The notes under the pieces were generated by a model that was given only the letters and a program-made list of their open reading frames with translations, was not told the origin of the DNA and searched no databases. Source: Sphingomonas sp. Leaf412 (GTDB lineage Bacteria > Pseudomonadota > Alphaproteobacteria > Sphingomonadales > Sphingomonadaceae). From it: a DNA stretch of 64,000 nt. A program made the translations under genes and the position numbers. Shown here one piece after another: positions 25,968 to 34,568 of the stretch. The stretch lies in NCBI RefSeq assembly GCF_001425405.1, contig NZ_LMQP01000003.1, positions 1,035,108 to 1,099,107 on the forward strand, in the 5' to 3' direction. The first letter of the stretch is position 1, and each line of letters opens with the position of its first letter.

Positions 25968-27226
25968 CGCAGTGGCGGAACTGGTCGGGCAGCGTGGTCG
26001 CGAACCCCGCGGCTATCGCGCGCCCGCGTGACGAGGCCGAACTGGCGGCGATCGTCCGTGACGCGCGGCAGGTGCGCGTCACCGGGGCGGGGCATTCGTT
26101 CATGCCGTTGTGCGAGACGAAGGGGACACTGATCTCGCTCGCCGACATGGTCGGCGACCTGATCGTCGCGGCGGATCGGCGAAGCGTCGATGCACCGGCG
26201 GGCTGGAGCCTGAAGCGGCTGACCGAGGCGTTGTGGGCCGAGGGGCTGTCGCTGCCGAACCAGGGCGACGTGAACCCGCAATCGCTCGCCGGCGCGCTGT
26301 CGACGGGGACGCACGGGACCGGACGGGACCTCGGCTCGCTTGCGACCCTCGCGCGCTCGTTCCGGCTGGTTACCGCCGACGGCAGTGTCGTCGATTGCGA
26401 CGCCGTGACGCTGCCCGACCTGTTCCAGGCGCAACGCCTGTCGCTCGGCATGCTCGGCGTCGTGACCCGCGTGCGGATCGCGGTGATCCCTGCGCTGCAC
26501 CTCGAGGAGCGGATCGAACGACGGCCGCTGGCCGAGGTGCTCGACCGATTGCCGGAACTGGCGGTGGCGACGCGGCACATGGAATTCTTCCAGTTCCCCT
26601 ATTCGGACACGGTCACGCTCAAGACGCTGCATCCGACCGATGCGACCGAGCTGACGCGGGAGGAGGGCGGCGATCAGGTCTTCCAGGCGTGCTGCGACCT
26701 TGCCGCCGCCGCGCCGCGCGCGGTGCCGATGATCCAGCGCACTTTGTCCCGCCTGATCCGTCCGTCGCGCCGCGCCGGCCCGGCATGGCGCATCTTTCCC
26801 TCCGAACGGCAGGTGCGTTTCGAAGAGATGGAATATGAGCTGCCGGTGGCGAACGCCGTCGCGGCGCTGCGCGAGTCGCTGGCATTGCTCCGCTCACACC
26901 GGATGCCGTTGATCTTCCCGTTCGAATTCAGGATGGTCGCGGCGGACGACATCTGGCTGTCGCCGTTTCACGCCGGCCCGTGCGCATCGATATCGGTGCA
27001 TCAATATGCACCGATGCCCTGGGCAAGGCATTTCGCCGAGCTGGAGGCGGTGTTCCGCGCGCATGGCGGGCGCCCGCACTGGGCGAAACGGCACACGCTG
27101 ACGAGCGATGATGTGCGCACGCTGTATCCGAACGCCGAAGCGTTCGGCGACGTGCGTCGGGCGATCGATCCGGAGGGCAAGTTCATGAACGACGACCTGC
27201 GCCGTCTTTTCAACTTCTCGCTATGA
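25964..27226 (+). CDS. FAD-linked oxidase, D-arabinono-1,4-lactone oxidase family
   Basis: A 420-residue VAO-fold flavoprotein. The N-terminal FAD-binding domain has GAGHSF, SLADMVG, NQGDVNPQSLAGALSTGTHGTG and SLGMLGVVT. The C-terminal ALO domain ends with HWAKRH, the family's conserved motif near the active site. Relatives oxidise aldonolactones or alditols with oxygen or another acceptor. The true substrate here is unknown. The start ATG 25964 overlaps the amidase stop, and its own stop overlaps the next gene, so the three are translated as a unit. Confidence 0.88.
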   Translation: MTQWRNWSGSVVANPAAIARPRDEAELAAIVRDARQVRVTGAGHSFMPLCETKGTLISLADMVGDLIVAADRRSVDAPAGWSLKRLTEALWAEGLSLPNQGDVNPQSLAGALSTGTHGTGRDLGSLATLARSFRLVTADGSVVDCDAVTLPDLFQAQRLSLGMLGVVTRVRIAVIPALHLEERIERRPLAEVLDRLPELAVATRHMEFFQFPYSDTVTLKTLHPTDATELTREEGGDQVFQACCDLAAAAPRAVPMIQRTLSRLIRPSRRAGPAWRIFPSERQVRFEEMEYELPVANAVAALRESLALLRSHRMPLIFPFEFRMVAADDIWLSPFHAGPCASISVHQYAPMPWARHFAELEAVFRAHGGRPHWAKRHTLTSDDVRTLYPNAEAFGDVRRAIDPEGKFMNDDLRRLFNFSL

Positions 27227-28374
27227 CCGACGCGAACGCCACCACCGCAAGCCAGCAGCTTCACGGGCATCTGATCGGCCTGCCAGGCTCGCGAGACAGG
27301 CTCAACACGCCGGCGCTGATCCTCGATATCGATGCGTTCGATCGCAACGTTGCGCGCATGGCGATATTTGCGCGCCGGCATGGCCTGAACCTGCGGCCGC
27401 ACGCCAAATCGCACAAGAGCGCCGACATCGCGCGCGCGCAGCTCGCAGGCGGTGCCGTCGGGCTGTGCTGCGCGAAGCTGGGCGAGGCGGAGGCACTGGC
27501 GGCAGAGGGCATCGACGGCCTGCACCTGACCTCGCCGGTCGTGACGGCGGCGGGGATCGCACGGCTGGCGACCCTGTCCCGGCGCCTGTCCGCGTTGAGC
27601 GTGGTGGCGGATCATCCGGATATCGTCGACGCTCTTGCAAGCGCCGCGCACGGCGGCCCCGCCCTGACCGTCTTCGTCGACATCGATCCCGGCATCCATC
27701 GCACCGGCGTCGCCTCTCCCGAGGATGCCGTCACGCTCGCACGACGTATCGTCGACTGTCCGAACCTCACCTTCGGCGGCGTCCAGTTCTACTGCGGCGC
27801 GCAACAGCATATCGCGCGCTTCGCCGATCGGCGAACCGCGATCGTCGACCGGACGCGGTATCTGAGCGCGTGCCTTGCGCTGCTTGCCGCGGCGGGGATG
27901 ACGCCGCCGGTGGTCACGGGCGGCGGGACGGGCAGTCACGTCATCGACGCGGAACTGGGCGTGCTGACCGAATTGCAGGTCGGCTCCTATATTTTCATGG
28001 ACCGCGAATATTCCGACTGCGACCTGCACGGCGACGACGCGCCACCGTTCGAAACGTCGCTGATGGTCGATGCGCGCGTGATAAGCGCCAACGCGTCGGG
28101 ACTGGTGACCATCGACGCCGGCCTGAAAGCGTTCGCGACGGAGGCCGGTGCGCCGCCGGTGATGTCGGGCGCAGGACCCGACGCACGCTACCGCTTCATG
28201 GGTGACGAGCATGGGGCGATCGTGGGCACCGACCTTCCGGGCATCGGAGCGCGGGTGACGCTGGGAACGCCGCATTGCGACCCGACCGTCAATCTATACG
28301 ACGCGTACCATGTCGTCAGGGGCGACGTGCTGACCGCGATCTGGCCGGTAACGGCGCGTGGACGGTCGACCTGA
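27223..28374 (+). CDS. D-threonine aldolase / D-serine dehydratase-like (DSD1 family) enzyme
   Basis: A 383-residue fold-type III PLP enzyme. An alanine-racemase-like barrel carries the PLP lysine in RPHAKSHKS, TGGGTGSH and YIFMDREY. The C-terminal domain has the metal-ligand pair His...Cys in DEHG and TPHCDPT, as in DSD1 and D-threonine aldolases. Such enzymes cleave or dehydrate D-beta-hydroxy amino acids. It overlaps the ALO-like gene by 4 nt and closes the amidase operon. Together they suggest breakdown of an amide-linked hydroxy-amino-acid or sugar-acid compound, an inference not shown by sequence. Confidence 0.88.
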   Translation: MTDANATTASQQLHGHLIGLPGSRDRLNTPALILDIDAFDRNVARMAIFARRHGLNLRPHAKSHKSADIARAQLAGGAVGLCCAKLGEAEALAAEGIDGLHLTSPVVTAAGIARLATLSRRLSALSVVADHPDIVDALASAAHGGPALTVFVDIDPGIHRTGVASPEDAVTLARRIVDCPNLTFGGVQFYCGAQQHIARFADRRTAIVDRTRYLSACLALLAAAGMTPPVVTGGGTGSHVIDAELGVLTELQVGSYIFMDREYSDCDLHGDDAPPFETSLMVDARVISANASGLVTIDAGLKAFATEAGAPPVMSGAGPDARYRFMGDEHGAIVGTDLPGIGARVTLGTPHCDPTVNLYDAYHVVRGDVLTAIWPVTARGRST

Positions 28375-28386
28375 TCGCGATCGGGC

Positions 28387-28578
28387 GTGCCTCACGCGAG
28401 TGCGTCCGACCCCGTCAGCATCGCCGCCGTGCGTGCATCGTATCCCAGCAAGGTTCGCGACGCGCTCGGCAGCTTCTACGACCAGTCGAACCAGCTGCGC
28501 ACCGCGCTCGGCGAGATGGACGCGGCGCTCATCAACGCCTTCGACCAGCGCTACGTGGAGCACGTGCCGGACGCTTGA
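28387..28578 (+). CDS. Small hypothetical protein
   Basis: A GTG at 28387, 12 nt after the DSD1-like gene stop, opens a 63-residue frame. The product is mostly helical (VRDALGSFYDQSNQLRTALG, DAALINAFDQRY). There is no good ribosome site and no family I recognise. It may be the last gene of the operon or a chance frame. Confidence 0.4.
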   Translation: MPHASASDPVSIAAVRASYPSKVRDALGSFYDQSNQLRTALGEMDAALINAFDQRYVEHVPDA

Positions 28579-28680
28579 TCGGCTGAATGGGATGATCGCG
28601 CGCGCCGAGGATCGTTCTTCCATCCCTGGCGCCCGCACCGTCGGCCTGACGGCTACCAGCTCATTTCCGGCAACCGGTTC

Positions 28681-29636
28681 CTACCTGAACGAAGGTCCGC
28701 TTCCGCGCCGGCGTGAACGGCCACCTGCGGGTCGGACAGGCCGGAACGGCAGGTCGCGTAGAATGGACACGAGCAGTTGCGCATACTGCCCCGATGGATC
28801 GAGATCCGGGTCGAAGACGGTGACGGTCATGCCGATGCACCGGACATCCGCGACCAGACGGCCAAGGATCGATGTCAGATCGGGGACCGATATTCCGGGA
28901 CTGCCGGGACAGTCGACGGCAGGCATGACGGATTGGTCGAGCACGTCGACATCCCAATGTAGCCAGAATCGCTGGTGGGCGGATCGGTCCAAGCGGTCGG
29001 CGATGCGGCGCGACACGACGTCCGGTCCGATCGCTATAGCGTCGAAGACGTCGATGCGCTCGATGGCCGTGTCCACGATGTCCGGCCACGCGAAATCGGG
29101 ATCTCGACCCTCCCGCTCTCCAAGCTGCACCACGTCTTCGTCGGCAACCAGCGGTGCGGCGATGCCGGGCCAGTCCGTGCCCAGCGGCTCGCCCCGCCCC
29201 GTCGCCAACGCCAGATCCATCCCTGCGGCAGCCCCGGGCGCGGCGAAGTCGTGATTACCCGGGTGGCGGAAGTCGCTATGTCCGTCGACATGCACCAGCG
29301 ACAGGGCGCCGGCTTCACGCGCCCCCGCAAGTGCGCCCAGCAGGATCGAACAATCGCCGCCGACGACCAGTGCGAATTCGCCCGCCTCTCCCGCGTCGCG
29401 TACCCTCTCCGCAAGCCGAAGATTGAAAGCGCGTAGGGTCGTGCCGTTGCGGATGCGCGTGCCAGGCCCGGAATTCGGCGAATAGACCGGCCGTTCGAGC
29501 CATGTCGTCGACGGTGATCCCAGCGCCTTGTCCAACCCCGCCTCGAGAAGCGCTGACGGCGCGCGCCAGGTGCCGGGCTCGTGCCGGGGCGTAACGGGCG
29601 AAGCCCGAGGTTCGAGGGTGCCGCAATCATTCGCAT
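28681..29636 (-). pseudogene. Arginase/agmatinase family protein, apparent frameshift
   Basis: The main frame (stop at 28681) has the ureohydrolase manganese motifs GGDCS, HVDGHSDF and HWDVDVLD, so it belongs to the arginase family. The expected N-terminal strand MIAAPSNLGLRP (ATG 29636 or 29630) is in another frame. It meets the main frame at PRHEPGTWRAPSALL. The two join if one base is added near ccggggc at about 29584-29589. As it stands the protein is either broken or starts at an unlikely TTG (29535). A sequencing error is possible. The catalytic residues are intact. Confidence 0.75.
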
Positions 29637-29653
29637 CGAATGGACATACATCA

Positions 29654-29743
29654 TGGCGGACAGGGTGGGATTCGAACCCACGGTGGGCGTGAACCCACGG
29701 CGGTTTTCAAGACCGCTGCCTTAAACCACTCGGCCACCTGTCC
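29654..29743 (-). tRNA. tRNA-Ser (anticodon UGA)
   Basis: The reverse strand folds as a class II tRNA of 90 nt with acceptor GGACAGG / CCTGTCC, an anticodon loop CTTGAAA giving UGA, a long variable arm (GTGGGTTCACGCCCAC), GGTTCGAATCC in the T arm, and CCA encoded at 29656-29654. It lies between the arginase-like gene and the mltB-like gene. Confidence 0.97.
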
Positions 29744-29834
29744 GTGCCGTCGCCGATGCCGCCGCGCGCCCGATTGTGCAAGTCCGACGACGGTTCGTGG
29801 TTCCGCGTGCGCGGGGGCTGTGCCAAAAGGCGGC

Positions 29835-30902
29835 ATGAAGGTCCTGATCCGCCGCTGTCTCATGTCGCTGGCCGTCGCCGGCCTCGCCGGCGCCGCGCTG
29901 CCGGCGGGTGGCGTGCCTGCCGATGCCGCCGCCACGGCCGCGCAGGATGAGGCCGGTTTTCCATCGTATCTGGCGCAGGTGCGCGCGCGGGCGGTGGGGG
30001 AGGGGGTGCGTCCCGCCACCGTCGATGCGGCCTTCCTGGGGCTGACGTTCAACCCGCGCGTCGTCGCGCTCGACCGGCAGCAGCCCGAAACCGCGCCCAA
30101 CGCCCCCGTATCCGACTTCGCGCCCTATCGCCTGCGCCATGTCGATGCCGCGCGGATCGATCGCGGGCGGTCCACCTATCAGGCGCAGCGCGGGCGGCTC
30201 GCCAGCGTGGAGGCGGCGACGGGCGTGCCCGAGCAGATCATGGTCGCGATCTGGGGGCACGAGACGAACTACGGCAGCTACACCGGCGACTTCGACCTGG
30301 TCCGCAGCCTCGCCAGCCTGGCCTACGAAGGGCGCCGCCGCAGCCTGTTCGAGGGCGAGCTTATCGCCGCGCTGAAGATGATCGACCGCGGCGTCATCTC
30401 GCGCGAGCGCCTGGTGGGAAGCTGGGCCGGGGCGACGGGCAATCCGCAGTTCCTTCCCTCGGTCTACCTCCGCCTCGCCCGCGACGGCGACGGCGACGGG
30501 CGCGCGGACATCTGGCGCAGCGCGCCCGACACGTTGGCGTCGATCGGCAATTATTTCGTGCAGGCCGGCTGGCGCCCGGGCGAGCCGTGGGGCGTGCCCG
30601 TGACGGTGCCCGCGGGCTTCTCCCGCACCGCGGTCGCCAACCGGCTCGTCTCGCCGCGCTGCCCGCGCGTGTTCCAGCGCCATTCGGGCTGGCGCACCAT
30701 GGCGGAATGGCGCGCGCTGGGCATCGTGCCCGAACGCGGCAGCTGGCCCGCGGACGAGGTGCAGGCGGTATTGATCGAGCCGGACGGCGCGGGCCGGACC
30801 GCCTATCTGCTGACCGGCAATTACCGCGTGATCCTCGATTACAATTGCTCCAACTTCTACGCTCTTTCCGTGGGTCTGCTCGCCGATGAGATCGCCCGTT
30901 AG
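29835..30902 (+). CDS. mltB: Lytic murein transglycosylase (MltB family)
   Basis: A 355-residue glycan-strand-cleaving enzyme exported to the periplasm. The signal peptide (MKVLIRRCLMSLAVAGLAGAA) is followed by the MltB/GH103 domain. The catalytic glutamate is in IWGHETNYGSYTG (residue about 141). GSWAGATGNPQFLPSVYLR and DIWRSAPDTLASIGNYF are family core segments. There is no lipobox cysteine, so it is probably soluble in the periplasm. ATG 29835 follows an AAAAGG site. Its end overlaps the SPOR gene by 17 nt, starting a cell-wall cluster. Confidence 0.9.
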   Translation: MKVLIRRCLMSLAVAGLAGAALPAGGVPADAAATAAQDEAGFPSYLAQVRARAVGEGVRPATVDAAFLGLTFNPRVVALDRQQPETAPNAPVSDFAPYRLRHVDAARIDRGRSTYQAQRGRLASVEAATGVPEQIMVAIWGHETNYGSYTGDFDLVRSLASLAYEGRRRSLFEGELIAALKMIDRGVISRERLVGSWAGATGNPQFLPSVYLRLARDGDGDGRADIWRSAPDTLASIGNYFVQAGWRPGEPWGVPVTVPAGFSRTAVANRLVSPRCPRVFQRHSGWRTMAEWRALGIVPERGSWPADEVQAVLIEPDGAGRTAYLLTGNYRVILDYNCSNFYALSVGLLADEIAR

Positions 30903-31767
30903 CCTCGCCGCGGCGCTGTTCGCCGCCACCACCGCCCCGGCGCTCGCGCAGACGCCGCCGCTGCCGCCCGAGGCGGGGACGCCCGCCGGCCCGAGCGGCA
31001 CCGCGGGCATGGGCGCGCCGTCGCGCTACGATGCGGTGATGTGGGGGCAGGTCGATCCCGCGCTGACCGGCATCGCGGTGGCGACCGGCGCGGTCCCGGC
31101 GGGCGACCATGTCGAGGTGACGGTGCTGGCGACGGGGCGGACGATCCTGCTGCCCGTCGTCGCGGGGACGCCGGCACTGGCGCTGTCGCCCGACGCCGCG
31201 CGGCTGTTGGGCATCGATGCGCGGGCCGGGGTGCGCGTCCGTGCGGTCACCGCCGATCCCGCCGACGCCGCCGCCTTGCGCCGGGGCAGCGCCGCCGCGG
31301 CGCGGCTCGATACGCCCGAGCCCGTGCTGCGCGCGTTGCGTCGCGGGCTTCCCGCCGCCGCCGCGACGGCGCCGTCGCGCCTGCGCGTGCCGCGGGCGCC
31401 CGCGTTGACCGTCGCGGACGCCGCACCCCCGCCGCCCACCGCCCTGCGCCCAGACGCCGGGGCACGGACGGTGGTGGTCACCGCCGACGTGCCCCCGACG
31501 CGCCTGATCCCGCCGACGGATGATATCGTCGCCGCCGCCGCCGTCCCGGCGCGCTTCGTCGTGAACGTGCAGACCGTCGCGAAAGAGGGCCCCGCGCGCG
31601 ACGCCGCCCGGATGCTGCGCGGAACCGCGGCGCGCGGGCCGGACGGGTGGCTGGTCCGCCTGGGTCCGTTCGACGGCCTCCCGGCGGCGCAGGCGGCACG
31701 TGACGACGCCGTTTCGCGCGGCTATGCCGACGCCGCCATCTTCATCGCCGACCGAGTATCTCCATGA
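30886..31767 (+). CDS. SPOR-domain protein, RlpA-like
   Basis: A 293-residue exported protein with a signal peptide ending near ALAQ. The middle part (YDAVMWGQVDPALTGIAVATG...) resembles the double-psi beta-barrel of RlpA but lacks clear catalytic residues. A Pro/Ala-rich linker follows, then a C-terminal SPOR-like domain (FVVNVQTVAKEGPARDAARM to the end) that should bind denuded glycan at the division site. It lies between two peptidoglycan hydrolases and overlaps both by 4-17 nt, which supports a role in wall remodelling. Confidence 0.75.
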   Translation: MRSPVSLAAALFAATTAPALAQTPPLPPEAGTPAGPSGTAGMGAPSRYDAVMWGQVDPALTGIAVATGAVPAGDHVEVTVLATGRTILLPVVAGTPALALSPDAARLLGIDARAGVRVRAVTADPADAAALRRGSAAAARLDTPEPVLRALRRGLPAAAATAPSRLRVPRAPALTVADAAPPPPTALRPDAGARTVVVTADVPPTRLIPPTDDIVAAAAVPARFVVNVQTVAKEGPARDAARMLRGTAARGPDGWLVRLGPFDGLPAAQAARDDAVSRGYADAAIFIADRVSP

Positions 31768-32948
31768 CCAAGTCCCTGACCTATCTCGCGATCCCCGCCG
31801 CCATCGTCGGCCTGGCCTATCCCGTGGCGGCGCAGGCGCCGCAGGCCCCGCGGTTCGACACGCCCGCGCCGGTGGCGTTCATGGAAGACCTGTCGTCGGG
31901 CGCGGTATTGTTCGAGCGCGACGCCGATCGCCGGATGCCGCCCGCATCGATGGCGAAGATGATGACGGTTTACACCGTGTTCCAGATGATAAAGAACGGC
32001 GACCTGCGGCTCGACACCGAGTTCGAGGTGCGGCCCGAGACGTGGAAGAAGTGGCACGGGCCGCAGGCGGGATCGACGATGTTCCTGTCGGTGGGCGAGC
32101 GCGTGTCGGTCGCCAACCTGCTGTACGGCGTCGTCGTGCTGAGCGGCAACGACGCCTGCGTCGTGCTGGCGGAGGGGATTTCGGGCACCGAGCCCGCTTT
32201 CGTCGACCGCATGAACGAGACCGCGAAGAAGCTGGGCCTGACCAACAGCCATTTCGGTACGTCGAACGGCTGGCCCGACAATGGCGTCACCTATGTCACC
32301 GCGCGCGACCTGGCGAAGCTGGCCGCCGCGACGATTCTGGAGCATCCCAAGCTCTACAAGCAATTCTACAGCCGCCGCGACTTCACCTGGGGCAAGACGC
32401 TGGGCAGCGGCAGCGACATCACGCAGGCGAACCGCGATCCGTTGCTGGGCCGCGTCGCGGGCGCGGACGGGCTGAAGACCGGACATACCGAGGAGGCGGG
32501 CTACGGCTTCACCGGATCGGCGGAGCAGGGCGGACGCCGCCTCGTCATGGTCCTCGCCGGCTTGACCAGCTTCAACCAGCGCGCGCAGGAATCGGTCCGC
32601 TTCATGGAATGGGGCTTCCGCGCGTGGCAGGCGAAGCCGGTGGTGAAGGCGGGCCGCACCGTGGGACAGGCGGACGTGCAGCTGGGCGATGCGAGCACCG
32701 TCGACCTGGTCGCAGCGAAGGACCTGAAGGTTTCGATCCCGTCGGGCAGCACGCCGCAGATGTCGGGCAAGATCGTCTATCAGGGCCCGATCAAGGCGCC
32801 GTTGAAGAAGGGGCAGCATGTCGCCGACTTGGTCATTTCCTCCCCCGGCCTGCCGCAGCAGACGATGCCGCTGGTCGCCGCCGCGGACGTGGGCGAGGCG
32901 GGCTTCTTCGGCCGCGCGTGGCATGGACTAACGAGCCTTTTCGGATGA
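31764..32948 (+). CDS. D-alanyl-D-alanine carboxypeptidase (PBP5/6 class)
   Basis: A 394-residue serine-type carboxypeptidase that trims pentapeptide stems in peptidoglycan. It has an N-terminal signal peptide, SxxK in PASMAKMMT, SGN in VVLSGNDACV and KTG in GLKTGHTEEAGYG, all needed for activity. A C-terminal PBP5-like domain follows, ending in an amphipathic helix (GFFGRAWHGLTSLFG) that anchors it to the inner membrane. The start overlaps the preceding gene by 4 nt (ATGA). Confidence 0.92.
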   Translation: MTKSLTYLAIPAAIVGLAYPVAAQAPQAPRFDTPAPVAFMEDLSSGAVLFERDADRRMPPASMAKMMTVYTVFQMIKNGDLRLDTEFEVRPETWKKWHGPQAGSTMFLSVGERVSVANLLYGVVVLSGNDACVVLAEGISGTEPAFVDRMNETAKKLGLTNSHFGTSNGWPDNGVTYVTARDLAKLAAATILEHPKLYKQFYSRRDFTWGKTLGSGSDITQANRDPLLGRVAGADGLKTGHTEEAGYGFTGSAEQGGRRLVMVLAGLTSFNQRAQESVRFMEWGFRAWQAKPVVKAGRTVGQADVQLGDASTVDLVAAKDLKVSIPSGSTPQMSGKIVYQGPIKAPLKKGQHVADLVISSPGLPQQTMPLVAAADVGEAGFFGRAWHGLTSLFG

Positions 32949-32955
32949 TCGACAA

Positions 32956-33582
32956 GTGACCGATGGGCGCTTCCTCAGCCTCGAGGGCGGGGAGGGGGCG
33001 GGGAAGTCGACGCAGGCGCGGGCGTTGCGGGAGGCGCTTGCCACGCGCGGCATCCACGCGATCGTCACGCGCGAACCCGGCGGCAGCGAGGGGGCGGAGG
33101 CGATCCGCGACCTGTTGATGCAGGGCGCCGCCAGCCGCTGGAGCCCCCATGCCGAGGCGTTGCTGTTCGCCGCGGCGAGGGCGGATCATGTCGAGAAGGT
33201 GATCCGTCCCGCGCTGGGTGCCGGGCAATGGGTGATCTGCGACCGCTACGTCGATTCGACCCGCGCCTACCAGGGCGCGGCGGGGGGCGTGGACGATGCC
33301 GCGATCCTCGCGCTCCATGCCTTCGGATCGCGCGGCCTGCTGCCCGACCGCACTTACCTGCTGGCGCTTCCCGCGGCGGAGGGGGCGGCGCGGGCCATGG
33401 CGCGCGACGGCGGCGGCGACCGTTTCGCGATGCGGGGCGAGGATTTCCACGCCGCGGTCGCGCAGGCGTTCGACGGTTTCGCCGCGCGCGAGGCGGATCG
33501 CTATCGCCGCATCGACGCGATGCAGCCCGCCCCGGCGGTGACGCAGGCGATCCTTGACGACCTCGCCGACTGGCTGCCGTGA
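32956..33582 (+). CDS. tmk: Thymidylate kinase
   Basis: A 208-residue kinase that phosphorylates dTMP to dTDP. It has a P-loop EGGEGAGKSTQ, the DRY motif (ICDRYVDSTRAYQG) and a lid region. GTG 32956 starts it seven nt after the carboxypeptidase gene; its own stop overlaps the GTG of holB. The tmk-holB-metG-tatD order is conserved in many bacteria. Confidence 0.94.
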   Translation: MTDGRFLSLEGGEGAGKSTQARALREALATRGIHAIVTREPGGSEGAEAIRDLLMQGAASRWSPHAEALLFAAARADHVEKVIRPALGAGQWVICDRYVDSTRAYQGAAGGVDDAAILALHAFGSRGLLPDRTYLLALPAAEGAARAMARDGGGDRFAMRGEDFHAAVAQAFDGFAAREADRYRRIDAMQPAPAVTQAILDDLADWLP

Positions 33583-34559
33583 CGCGATTGCGCGGACAGG
33601 ATGGGGCGGTCGCGGCCTTCGTCGCGGCGATGGGCGGCGGCGCGCTCCACCACGCGTGGCTGCTCGCGGGGCCGCAGGGGGTGGGGAAGGGGACCTTCGC
33701 GCGTCTGGCCGCGCGCCGCCTGCTGGCGGAGGCGATGTCGCCCGGCACGCTCGCGCCCGGGCTGGACGTGCCCGCGGATCATTATGGCGCGCAGTTGTTC
33801 GCCGGCGGCACGCACCCCGATTATCGCGAGCTGACCCGCCTGCCCAAGTCCGACAAGGAGCCGGAGCTCCAGCGGAGCATCAAGGTCGATCAGGTCCGCG
33901 CGCTGCTCCCGTTCCTCGGCACGCTGCCGTCGCTGTCGCCGCGCCGCGTGATCGTGATCGACAGCGCCGACGACCTGGAACGCCCCGGCGCGGGCAATGC
34001 GCTGCTCAAGAGCCTGGAGGAGCCGCCCGCGGGCACGATCTTCCTGCTGGTCAGCCACGCGCCCGGTCGCCTGATGCCGACGATCCGCTCGCGCTGTCGC
34101 CTGTTGCGTTTCGACACCCTGTCCGACGCGGATACCGCGGCGGTGGTGCGCGACGCGCTGCCCGATGCCGACGCGGACGAGATCGATGCGCTGGTCCGCG
34201 CGGGCGCGGGCTCGCCGGGGCGGGCGCTAAGCTATGCCGGGCTCGACCTCGCGCGGATCGACACCGCGCTCGCCGCGATCGCGCGCGACGGCGATCCCGA
34301 CAATCGCCACCGCCTCGCGCTCGCCAAGTCGCTGTCGGGCAAGCCCGCGCAGGCGCGGTACGAGGCGTTCCTGGATCGCGTCCCCACCGCCATCGCGGAG
34401 GCGGCGGCGCTGCGCCGGGGGGAGGGGCTTCGCATCGCGCTCGACGCCTATGATCGCGCGCGCGCCAGTGCCGCCGCGGCGCGCGGGCTGTCGTTCGATG
34501 CGCAGGCGACCGTCCTCGACCTTGCGGGCATCGTTGCCCGCCTCGCCGCACCGCGATAG
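33579..34559 (+). CDS. holB: DNA polymerase III subunit delta'
   Basis: A 326-residue clamp-loader subunit. It has a Walker-A-like GPQGVGKGTFARL, the DQVRALL sensor region, and the SRC motif in TIRSRCRLLRF. Residues between the P-loop and sensor lack the four-cysteine zinc module seen in some homologues. GTG 33579 overlaps the tmk stop by 4 nt. It ends ten nt before metG. Confidence 0.92.
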   Translation: MTRLRGQDGAVAAFVAAMGGGALHHAWLLAGPQGVGKGTFARLAARRLLAEAMSPGTLAPGLDVPADHYGAQLFAGGTHPDYRELTRLPKSDKEPELQRSIKVDQVRALLPFLGTLPSLSPRRVIVIDSADDLERPGAGNALLKSLEEPPAGTIFLLVSHAPGRLMPTIRSRCRLLRFDTLSDADTAAVVRDALPDADADEIDALVRAGAGSPGRALSYAGLDLARIDTALAAIARDGDPDNRHRLALAKSLSGKPAQARYEAFLDRVPTAIAEAAALRRGEGLRIALDAYDRARASAAAARGLSFDAQATVLDLAGIVARLAAPR

Positions 34560-34568
34560 AGCGCCCGG

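Noticed and set aside
21048..28374. Natural-product biosynthesis cluster
   Set aside because: P450 and BVMO are present, but no polyketide, peptide, terpene or ribosomal-peptide core enzyme is found; a catabolic block is more likely.
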